From contig JAZQQF010000134.1 in assembly GCA_045628925.1 (NCBI GenBank), forward strand, positions 1 through 5,192: a stretch of 5,192 nucleotides of DNA. Reading direction: 5' to 3'. Both the position numbers and the translations under genes were made by a program. Position 1 is the first letter of the stretch. The number at the start of each line of letters is the position of its first letter. The stretch comes from UBA1774 sp045628925. Its GTDB lineage: Bacteria > Bacillota > Clostridia > Oscillospirales > Oscillospiraceae. Under the pieces are notes generated by a model. That model was given only the letters and a program-made list of their open reading frames with translations, was not told where the DNA came from and made no database searches. This document shows positions 1 to 4,834 of the stretch, piece by piece.

Positions 1-1
1 C

Positions 2-439
2 TCCAAGACCGTCAAGGGCGGCCGCGTCATGAAGTTCAGCGCGCTGTGCGTGGTGGGCGATGAGAAGGGCCGCGTGGGCTATGGCCACGGCAAGGCCTCC
101 GAAGTTTCCGAAGCGATCCGTAAGGGCATCGACGACGCGAAGAAGAACCTCGTGAACGTCACCCTGCAGGGCAGCACGATCCCCCATGAGATCATCGGCG
201 AGTTCGGCGCCGGCCGCGTGCTCCTGAAGCCCGCCCCCGTCGGCACCGGCGTGATCGCCGGCGGCGCCGTGCGTGCGGTCGTGGAAGCTGCCGGCATCAA
301 GGACATCCGTACCAAGTGCCTGCGCTCCAACAACCCCAACAACGTGGTCGCCGCGACGATGCAGGGTCTCATGAGCCTGCGCAATGCCGAGCAGGTCGGC
401 AAGACCCGCGGCAAGACCGCGGAAGAAATTCTGGGCTGA
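2..439 (+). CDS. rpsE: 30S ribosomal protein S5 (5'-truncated by the window edge)
   Basis: S5 sits in the 30S subunit near the 16S rRNA helix 34 region and contributes to decoding accuracy. The reading frame is open from base 2, giving 145 visible residues to the TGA. It begins SKTVKGGR, which corresponds to about residue 22 of E. coli S5, so roughly 20 N-terminal residues lie outside the window; the internal ATG at 29 is not the true start. The N-terminal dsRBD-like part shows VVGDEKGRVGYGHGKASEV. The C-terminal domain shows PVGTGVIAGGAVRAV and ends GKTAEEILG, the usual S5 end. The KTVKGGR loop, where spectinomycin-resistance changes map in other bacteria, looks wild type. The variant KCLRSNNP, with Arg where many species have Gly, fits my memory of Clostridia. 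It is followed 13 bases later by rpmD. Confidence 0.97.
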   Translation, partial: SKTVKGGRVMKFSALCVVGDEKGRVGYGHGKASEVSEAIRKGIDDAKKNLVNVTLQGSTIPHEIIGEFGAGRVLLKPAPVGTGVIAGGAVRAVVEAAGIKDIRTKCLRSNNPNNVVAATMQGLMSLRNAEQVGKTRGKTAEEILG

Positions 440-452
440 GGAGGGCTGAAAA

Positions 453-632
453 ATGGCGAATCTGAAAATCAAGCTGGTCAAGAGCCTGAACGGCAGACTT
501 GACAAGCACATCGACACGGCCCATTCTCTGGGGCTTCGGAAGATCGGCAACGAGACCGTCCAGCCCGACAACGAGCAGACGAGAGGCAAGATCGCCCAGA
601 TCGGTTATCTGCTCTCCGTCACCGAAGAATAA
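453..632 (+). CDS. rpmD: 50S ribosomal protein L30
   Basis: This is a small protein of the large ribosomal subunit that binds 23S rRNA. The ORF encodes 59 residues, the normal length of the short bacterial L30. It starts MANLKIKLVKS, then shows the family pattern of a helix after the first strand, the conserved turn LGLRKIGNETVQPDN (residues about 26-40), and the closing segment GKIAQIGYLLSV (residues 45-56). The ATG has a strong GGAGG at 440-444 with an 8-base spacer, and the position between rpsE and rplO is the standard one. Its TAA stop forms the first bases of the rplO ribosome binding site. The protein is too short to stand out in an ORF scan, but family and context make it secure. Confidence 0.96.
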   Translation: MANLKIKLVKSLNGRLDKHIDTAHSLGLRKIGNETVQPDNEQTRGKIAQIGYLLSVTEE

Positions 633-645
633 GGAGGGTTTCGGA

Positions 646-1086
646 ATGAAGATCAGCGAACTGAGCCCGGTTCCCGGCTCCGTGAAGGAAGCCAAGCGCA
701 AAGGCCGCGGCCCCGGCTCCGGCAACGGCAAGACCGGCGGCAGAGGCCACAAGGGCCAGAAGGCCCGCTCCGGCGGCGGCGTCCGTATCGGCTTCGAAGG
801 CGGCCAGATGCCTCTGGCCCGTCGTATCCCCAAGAGAGGCTTCCACAATATTTTTGCCAAGCCCCTCGAATCTGTGAATGTCTCCGCGCTGAATAAGTTT
901 GATGACGGCGCCGTGGTGGACGCGGAAGCGCTGCTGAACGCCGGCATTCTGAGCAAGTGCACCTACGGTGTGAAAATTCTCGGCAACGGCGAACTGAGCA
1001 AGAAGCTGACGGTCAACGCCTCCGCTTTCTCCGAGACTGCGAAGCAGAAGATCGAAGCGGCTGGCGGAAAGGCCGAGGTGGTGTAA
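646..1086 (+). CDS. rplO: 50S ribosomal protein L15
   Basis: L15 is a late-assembly protein of the 50S subunit. The product is 146 residues, typical for bacterial L15. The N-terminal third is a Gly/Arg/Lys-rich RNA-binding extension (about residues 18-66) containing GRGPGSGNGKTGGRGHKGQ and GFEGGQMPLARRIPKRGF. The C-terminal globular domain carries the L15 signature region VKILGNGELSKKLTVNA followed by FSETAKQKIEAAGG (about residues 109-141). The frame stays open upstream to 499, but that part lies inside rpmD. The start at 646 is chosen because MKISELSPVPGS is the standard L15 N-terminus and AAGGAGG at 631-637 lies 8 bases upstream. The TAA stop directly abuts the GTG of secY. Confidence 0.97.
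   Translation: MKISELSPVPGSVKEAKRKGRGPGSGNGKTGGRGHKGQKARSGGGVRIGFEGGQMPLARRIPKRGFHNIFAKPLESVNVSALNKFDDGAVVDAEALLNAGILSKCTYGVKILGNGELSKKLTVNASAFSETAKQKIEAAGGKAEVV
1075..1080 (+). promoter_or_regulatory. secY ribosome binding site inside the rplO coding end
   Basis: GAGGTG matches the 3' half of the consensus Shine-Dalgarno TAAGGAGGTG and lies 6 bases before the GTG start of secY. It is read as part of the last codons of rplO (Glu-Val-Val). A ribosome finishing rplO therefore covers this site and stops directly against the secY start, which supports both the GTG start and translational coupling. Confidence 0.65.
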
Positions 1087-2376
1087 GTGTTTCAGGTATT
1101 CCGGAACGCCTGGAAGATTGAGGAACTGAGAAAGAAGATCCTGTTCACCCTGTTCATCCTTCTTCTGTACCGCATTGGCAATGCCGTGCCGGTTCCGTAT
1201 ATCGACAGCGCTTTGCTCCAGAACTATTTCAACAGCCTGCAGAACACGGTACTGGGCCTGTATAACATGATGTCCGGTAACGCCTTCAGCACCGCAACCA
1301 TCTTCGCACTCAGCATTCAGCCGTATATCAACTCCAGCATCATCATTCAGCTGCTCTGCGTGGCCATCCCCGCCCTCGCGCGTCTCAGCAAAGAGGGCGG
1401 CGAAGAGGGCCGCCGCAAGATCAGCTCCATCACCCGCTATGCGACCGTGGCCATCGGCCTCATCATGGGCACTGCCTACTACCTGCTGATCCGCAACCAG
1501 GGTCTGCTGGCTGAAGGCGGACAGAGCTTCTGGGCTGCTATCGTCATCATCATGACCTTCGTCGGCGGCGCGGCGCTGCTGATGTGGCTGGGTGAGCAGA
1601 TCACCGAATTCGGCATCGGAAACGGTATCTCCATCATCCTGTTCGCCAGCATCATCTCCCGTCTGCCCAGCGCTGTTTACAATCTGGTGAAGAACCTGAT
1701 CGCGGGCAGCGTGAGCGTGGTCGCGTTCATCGGCATCATCATCGGTGTGGCGATCATCATCATCCTGATCGTGTTCGTCTCCGATGCGGAGCGTCGGATC
1801 CCGGTGCAGTATGCCAAGCGCGTGGTCGGCCGTCGTATGTATGGCGGTCAGAGCACCTACCTCCCCATGAAGGTGAACATGAGCGGCGTCATGCCCATCA
1901 TCTTCGCCCAGTCCATCGCGGCGCTGCCGGCGACCATCGCGTCCTTCCTGCGGACCCCCAAGGCGGGTTCCTTCGGCGCGAAGTTCCTGAATTTCATGGA
2001 CACCGACGGCATCCCCTATATGATCATCTATTTCCTGCTGATCATCGCGTTCGGCTATTTCTATGCGACGATCCAGTTCAACCCCATCGAAGTTTCCAAT
2101 AACCTGAAGAAGAACGGCGGTTATATCCCCGGCTTCCGACCCGGACGTCCGACGACCGAGTTCATCAGTAAGGTCCTGAACCGTGTCACCCTCTTCGGCT
2201 CCCTCTATCTGGGCGTTGTTGCGGCGCTGCCCATCGCGTTCTCCGGCATCACCAAGGCCGGCGGCGTGAGCCTCGGCGGCACCTCGATCATCATCGCCGT
2301 GGGCGTTGCCATCGAGCTGGTGCAGGGTCTGGAGAACCAGATGATCCTCCGTCATTACAAGGGCTTCCTGGACTAA
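1087..2376 (+). CDS. secY: Protein translocase subunit SecY
   Basis: SecY is the channel-forming subunit of SecYEG in the cytoplasmic membrane, taking substrates from SecA or from translating ribosomes. At 429 residues it has normal length, with ten predicted membrane segments near residues 18-36, 72-95, 115-137, 150-168, 178-200, 209-232, 264-284, 308-331, 366-388 and 396-414. Between TM1 and TM2 lies a plug-like stretch (about 55-68). The PYINSSIIIQLL segment (79-90) and GIGNGISIILFASII (176-190) are family signatures. Cytosolic loop C4 shows ERRIPVQYAKR (235-245) and C5 shows GYIPGFRPG (345-353), with Arg351 matching the essential Arg357 of E. coli. The start is GTG at 1087: MFQVFRNAWK fits the family N-terminus, and no later in-frame start would keep it. 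It touches the rplO stop, and its ribosome binding site lies inside rplO. Confidence 0.98.
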   Translation: MFQVFRNAWKIEELRKKILFTLFILLLYRIGNAVPVPYIDSALLQNYFNSLQNTVLGLYNMMSGNAFSTATIFALSIQPYINSSIIIQLLCVAIPALARLSKEGGEEGRRKISSITRYATVAIGLIMGTAYYLLIRNQGLLAEGGQSFWAAIVIIMTFVGGAALLMWLGEQITEFGIGNGISIILFASIISRLPSAVYNLVKNLIAGSVSVVAFIGIIIGVAIIIILIVFVSDAERRIPVQYAKRVVGRRMYGGQSTYLPMKVNMSGVMPIIFAQSIAALPATIASFLRTPKAGSFGAKFLNFMDTDGIPYMIIYFLLIIAFGYFYATIQFNPIEVSNNLKKNGGYIPGFRPGRPTTEFISKVLNRVTLFGSLYLGVVAALPIAFSGITKAGGVSLGGTSIIIAVGVAIELVQGLENQMILRHYKGFLD

Positions 2377-2389
2377 GGAGAGTACAAGA

Positions 2390-3028
2390 ATGAATATCAT
2401 CATGTTGGGACCTCCGGGCGCCGGCAAAGGCACCCAGGCGGAAGTGCTCAGCAAGAAGCTGGGCGTGACCACGCTCTCCACCGGCAACATCCTGCGCGCG
2501 GCGATCGCCGAGCAGCGCCCCGTGGGCCTGAGCGCGAAAGCGTATATGGACAAGGGCCAGCTGGTGCCGGATGACGTGATCATCGGCATCGTGAAGGATT
2601 ATCTGGAAAGCCACGATCTGGGGAAGGGCTGCATTCTGGACGGCGTGCCGCGCACCATCGTGCAGGCGGAAATGCTGGACCAGATGGGCGTTCAGATCGA
2701 CGCCGCCATCAGCCTCGAAGTCAGCGACGCTGCCATCGAGGAGCGTATGAGCGGCCGGCGCACCTGCATGAAGTGCGGTGCGACCTATCACGTGAAGGCC
2801 AATCCTCCCAAGGTGGAAGGCATCTGCGACAAGTGCGGCGAGCAGCTCACCGTCCGCGAGGACGATAAGCCCGAGACCGTGCGGCAGAGACTCGCTGTGT
2901 ACCATGCGCAGACCGAGCCCATCATCGGCTACTACAAGCAGCAGGGCAAGCTCTATGCGGTGGATGGTACCGCCAGCGTTGAAGAAACTTCCGGGAAGCT
3001 CGTTCAGACACTGGAGATGCTGAAGTGA
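2390..3028 (+). CDS. adk: Adenylate kinase, zinc-binding LID type
   Basis: This cytoplasmic kinase interconverts ATP + AMP and 2 ADP. At 212 residues it is the long bacterial form. The P-loop is GPPGAGKGTQ (7-16). The AMP-binding region has STGNILR (30-36, Arg36) and DGVPRT (84-89, Arg88). The LID domain (about 121-159) carries Cys126, Cys129, Cys146 and Cys149 as two CxxC pairs, predicted to bind structural zinc as in many Gram-positive Adks. REDDKPETVRQR (156-167) supplies the conserved arginines of the phosphoryl-transfer site. Two positions depart from the usual motif: Asn33 where STGD is common, and Val86 where DGFPRT is common; catalytic Lys13, Arg36, Arg88, Arg156 and Arg167 are kept. 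The ATG has AGGAG 9 bases upstream, formed partly from the secY stop. The gene overlaps map by 4 bases. Confidence 0.97.
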   Translation: MNIIMLGPPGAGKGTQAEVLSKKLGVTTLSTGNILRAAIAEQRPVGLSAKAYMDKGQLVPDDVIIGIVKDYLESHDLGKGCILDGVPRTIVQAEMLDQMGVQIDAAISLEVSDAAIEERMSGRRTCMKCGATYHVKANPPKVEGICDKCGEQLTVREDDKPETVRQRLAVYHAQTEPIIGYYKQQGKLYAVDGTASVEETSGKLVQTLEMLK

Positions 3029-3792
3029 TCTCCCTGAAAACGGGCCGTGACGTAGATGCGATGCGCAGAGCCGGAAAAATTACCGCGGCTGCCCGTGCGT
3101 TAGCAGGGGAAATGGTAAAGCCCGGCGTATCGACGAAAGCCATCGACAAAGCGGTCTATGATTTCATCATCAGTCAGGGCGCGAAGCCTTCCTTCCTGCA
3201 TTACAACGGTTATCCCGCCAGCGTGTGTGTCTCCATCAACGAACAGGTGATCCACGGGATCCCCGGTTCGCGGAAGATCCGCGAGGGCGACGTGGTCAGT
3301 ATCGACGTGGGGGCCAATATCGATGGCTTCCACGGCGACTGCGCCGCGACCTATGTGGCAGGAGAGGCGAGCGACGAGATCAGGCGGCTCATCCGCGTGA
3401 CGAGAGAGAGCTTTTTTGAAGGGCTCCGCTTTGCCCGCCCCGGCTACAGAGTGTCCGATATCTCCCATGCCGTTCAGGAATATGTGGAGAACGCGGGCTT
3501 CTCGGTGGTGCGGGACTACGTGGGGCATGGGGTCGGAAGCAAGATGCACGAGGATCCGGAGGTCCCGAATTTCGGGAAACCGGGCCATGGTCCCCGACTG
3601 ATGCCGGGCATGACCATCGCCGTCGAACCCATGGTGAACATGGGGAAGTTCGAGGTGCGCGTGCTGAGCGACGATTGGACCGTTGTCACGGTGGACGGGA
3701 AACCCGCCGCCCACTATGAGAACACAATCCTCATTACGAACGGCGACCCCGAAATTCTGACGCCCACGGGCGGGGACGGATTCGATGTCTGA
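3025..3792 (+). CDS. map: Methionine aminopeptidase, type I
   Basis: Map removes the initiator Met from nascent proteins whose second residue is small. The 255-residue product is a type Ia enzyme with no N-terminal zinc-finger extension and no type II insert. The five metal ligands of the pita-bread fold are present: Asp94 and Asp105 (DVGANIDGFHGD), His168 (YVGHGVG), Glu201 (AVEPM) and Glu232 (HYENT). The substrate-binding histidines are also visible: His77 (NEQVIHGIP) and His175 (KMHEDPEVPNFG). The start is the GTG at 3025, whose GTGA overlaps the adk TGA by 4 bases. GGAG at 3013-3016 lies 8 bases upstream, inside adk, and MISLKTGRDVDAMRRAG fits the family N-terminus. Half of its 16 Arg codons are AGA/AGG/CGG/CGA, more than in its neighbours. 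Its end overlaps the KOW gene by 8 bases. Confidence 0.97.
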   Translation: MISLKTGRDVDAMRRAGKITAAARALAGEMVKPGVSTKAIDKAVYDFIISQGAKPSFLHYNGYPASVCVSINEQVIHGIPGSRKIREGDVVSIDVGANIDGFHGDCAATYVAGEASDEIRRLIRVTRESFFEGLRFARPGYRVSDISHAVQEYVENAGFSVVRDYVGHGVGSKMHEDPEVPNFGKPGHGPRLMPGMTIAVEPMVNMGKFEVRVLSDDWTVVTVDGKPAAHYENTILITNGDPEILTPTGGDGFDV

Positions 3793-4051
3793 GTACGTTG
3801 GTCTGGCCCTCGCACAGGCGGGGCACGACAGAGGTACGCTGTACCTGGTCCTGCGGGACGAAGGGAAGAACGTATTTCTGGCGGACGGGAAGCTGAGAAA
3901 GCTCGGCAGCCCGAAACGAAAAAACAGGAAGCATGTAAGATTCCTGCCAGACAGCCGATTGGAGGCCGTCAGCGGGAAGCTGTGCAGTCCGCTGACGGAC
4001 GCCGCCATCCGGCGGGCGCTGGCAGCAGCCGCCGCACAGCAGGCGAATTAA
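3785..4051 (+). CDS. KOW-domain RNA-binding protein, L14e-like, function unknown
   Basis: This is an 88-residue basic protein. Residues 4-53 form a KOW-like beta-barrel: a start like YVGLALAQAGHDRGTLYLVL (4-23), then FLADGKLRKLGSPKRKNRKH (31-50). This matches the small KOW/L14e-like proteins (COG2163 type) that many Firmicutes encode between map and infA; I recall B. subtilis ybzG as a member at this place. The tail has TDAAIRRAL (71-79), which recalls the family end, then a short Ala run. RNA or ribosome binding is inferred from the KOW fold and the basic patch; no role is established that I know of. The ATG lies inside map (8-base overlap) with only a weak GGGGA at 3772-3776, so translation probably depends on coupling to map. 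All nine Arg codons are AGA, AGG, CGA or CGG. A long hairpin lies in its 3' third. Confidence 0.85.
   Translation: MSEYVGLALAQAGHDRGTLYLVLRDEGKNVFLADGKLRKLGSPKRKNRKHVRFLPDSRLEAVSGKLCSPLTDAAIRRALAAAAAQQAN
3966..3998 (+). repeat. Perfect 10-bp inverted repeat (possible mRNA hairpin)
   Basis: CCGTCAGCGG (3966-3975) and CCGCTGACGG (3989-3998) are exact reverse complements separated by 13 bases. A G-U pair (3976/3988) and a small inner GC/GC pair (3979-3980 with 3984-3985) could extend the stem. It lies within codons 61-72 of the KOW gene, about 70 bases before the infA start. No T-run follows, so it is not an intrinsic terminator. A smaller stem, CCGCC-ATCC-GGCGG (4002-4015), follows directly. 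Function is unknown, and chance in GC-rich DNA is possible. Confidence 0.5.
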
Positions 4052-4055
4052 GATC

Positions 4056-4061
4056 AGGAGG
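4056..4061 (+). promoter_or_regulatory. Ribosome binding site that fixes the infA TTG start
   Basis: AGGAGG lies 8 bases before the TTG at 4070. In this frame no ATG or GTG occurs between the upstream stop (4049-4051) and the TTG, so this strong site together with MAKDD-type homology decides the start. Confidence 0.8.
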
Positions 4062-4069
4062 GACGAATT

Positions 4070-4288
4070 TTGGCGAAAGACGACGCCATCGAACTGGAGG
4101 GTACGGTAGTCGAATCCCTGCCCAACACGATGTTCACCGTCGATATCGGCAATGGGCACACCATTCTGGCCCATATTTCCGGTAAGCTCCGGATGAATTT
4201 CATCCGCATTCTGCCTGGCGATAAAGTCACGGTACAGATGTCGCCTTACGATCTGACCCGCGGCAGGATTACTTGGCGAAGCAAATAA
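4070..4288 (+). CDS. infA: Translation initiation factor IF-1, TTG start
   Basis: IF-1 binds the 30S A site during initiation and works with IF-2 and IF-3. The 72-residue product is a single S1-type OB fold of standard length. Recognisable stretches are AIELEGTVVESLPNTMFTV (6-24), GHTILAHISGKLRMNFIRI (29-47), LPGDKVTVQMSPYDLTRGRI (48-67) and the basic end TWRSK. The start is TTG at 4070: read as Met it gives MAKDDAIELEG, the normal IF-1 N-terminus, and AGGAGG is correctly spaced. The next in-frame ATG is codon 21 and would destroy the first strand. An ATT at 4067 is the only other non-standard option and is too close to the ribosome binding site. The gene ends in tandem stops (TAA TAG), the second running into the rpmJ ribosome binding site. 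Confidence 0.96.
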   Translation: MAKDDAIELEGTVVESLPNTMFTVDIGNGHTILAHISGKLRMNFIRILPGDKVTVQMSPYDLTRGRITWRSK

Positions 4289-4301
4289 TAGGAGGTTAAC
4301 A

Positions 4302-4415
4302 ATGAAAGTCAGGCCTTCCGTAAAGCCCATGTGTGAAAAGTGCAAGGTCATCAAGCGCAAGGGCAGAGTTATGGTGATTTGCGATAACCCCAAGCATAAG
4401 CAGAGACAGGGTTAA
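4302..4415 (+). CDS. rpmJ: 50S ribosomal protein L36, zinc-binding (C+) form
   Basis: L36 is the smallest 50S protein and binds 23S rRNA late in assembly. The ORF encodes 37 residues, MKVRPSVKPMCEKCKVIKRK and then GRVMVICDNPKHKQRQG, which is essentially the family consensus. Cys11, Cys14, Cys27 and His32 make up the zinc ribbon, so this is the zinc-dependent form and not the cysteine-free paralogue used under zinc limitation in some bacteria. TAGGAGGT at 4289-4296, starting with the second infA stop, gives a strong ribosome binding site with a 6-base spacer from GGAGG. It is below the size cut-off of many gene finders, but sequence and position between infA and rpsM are decisive. Confidence 0.97.
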   Translation: MKVRPSVKPMCEKCKVIKRKGRVMVICDNPKHKQRQG

Positions 4416-4430
4416 GCCCGAAGCTCGCAG

Positions 4431-4436
4431 AAAGGA
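4431..4436 (+). promoter_or_regulatory. Weak, distant ribosome binding site of rpsM
   Basis: AAAGGA is the best Shine-Dalgarno-like match in the 34-base rpmJ-rpsM gap, but it lies 13 bases before the ATG, farther than at the other genes. The gap itself (4416-4449) is the longest in the window and shows no terminator hairpin or promoter that I can support. Confidence 0.4.
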
Positions 4437-4449
4437 TTGATTAACAAGT

Positions 4450-4818
4450 ATGGCACGTATTGCCGGCGTTGATTTGCCTAAAGAGAAGCGCATTGAGATC
4501 GGTCTCACCTATGTCTACGGTATCGGCAGAAAGAGTGCGAACGACATTCTGAAAGCTACGGGCATCGACCCCGATATCCGCGTGAAAGATCTGACCGAGG
4601 CGCAGGAAGCCGCGCTCAGAGAGTGCATCGATAAGAACTACATGGTGGAGGGTGACCTTCGCCGCAGCGTGGCGCTGGATATCAAGCGCCTCACCGAGAT
4701 CAACAGCTATCGCGGCCTGCGCCATCGCCGGGGCCTCCCCGTGCGCGGCCAGCGCTCCAAGACGAATGCGCGTACCCGCAAGGGCCCGAAACGCACCATC
4801 GCCAACAAGAAGAAGTAA
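4450..4818 (+). CDS. rpsM: 30S ribosomal protein S13
   Basis: S13 sits in the head of the 30S subunit, contacts the P-site tRNA and forms part of the bridge to the 50S subunit. The 122-residue product has normal length. It starts MARIAGVDLPKEKR, the standard N-terminus. The H2TH-type helical core shows YVYGIGRKSANDILKATGI (21-39), and the C-terminal signature runs from RGLRHRRGLPVRGQRSKTNA (88-107) through RTRKGPKRTI (108-117) to a Lys-rich tail (KKK) that reaches the tRNA. Arginine codons are strongly biased: 14 of 17 are CGT or CGC, as expected for a highly expressed gene. It is the first gene of the alpha-operon block, but here it follows rpmJ by only 34 bases, so it is probably cotranscribed with the spc genes. 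Confidence 0.97.
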   Translation: MARIAGVDLPKEKRIEIGLTYVYGIGRKSANDILKATGIDPDIRVKDLTEAQEAALRECIDKNYMVEGDLRRSVALDIKRLTEINSYRGLRHRRGLPVRGQRSKTNARTRKGPKRTIANKKK

Positions 4819-4834
4819 GGGAGGGGAAGCATAA

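Noticed and set aside
499..527. Perfect TTGACA (-35 like) inside rpmD with CATTCT 17 bases on
   Set aside because: The -10 box matches only 3 of 6 bases, and the bases encode conserved L30 residues (LDKHID); not enough for a promoter.
499..645. Upstream extension of the rplO frame to an ATG at 499
   Set aside because: It overlaps rpmD, the extra residues match no L15, and the ATG at 646 has a strong binding site and the standard N-terminus.
1733..1770. Runs of ATC triplets in secY
   Set aside because: They encode Ile-rich membrane segment 6; such runs are expected for a hydrophobic helix with a single preferred Ile codon.
619..2589. A 656-codon open frame on the minus strand, opposite rplO-secY-adk
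   Set aside because: Its product is a low-complexity Asp/His/Glu/Ala-rich chain, the mirror of ATC/GTC/GCC-rich codons of secY. It has no recognisable domain and lies fully opposite conserved genes. It results from GC and codon bias.
3268..3284. TCGCGGA-AGA-TCCGCGA, a 7-bp stem inside map
   Set aside because: Several 7-bp stems are expected by chance in 5 kb of GC-rich DNA; there is no T-run, and it lies in coding sequence for the GSRKIREGD segment.
3563..3577. Palindrome TCCCGAATTTCGGGA inside map
   Set aside because: It encodes the conserved PNFG segment of Map and the loop would be tiny; most likely a by-product of codons.
3100..4008. Long minus-strand open frame opposite map and the KOW gene, and similar ones at 2291-2905, 3734-4393 and 4441-5076
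   Set aside because: All lie antisense to secure genes, with no family resemblance and biased composition; shadows of the real frames.
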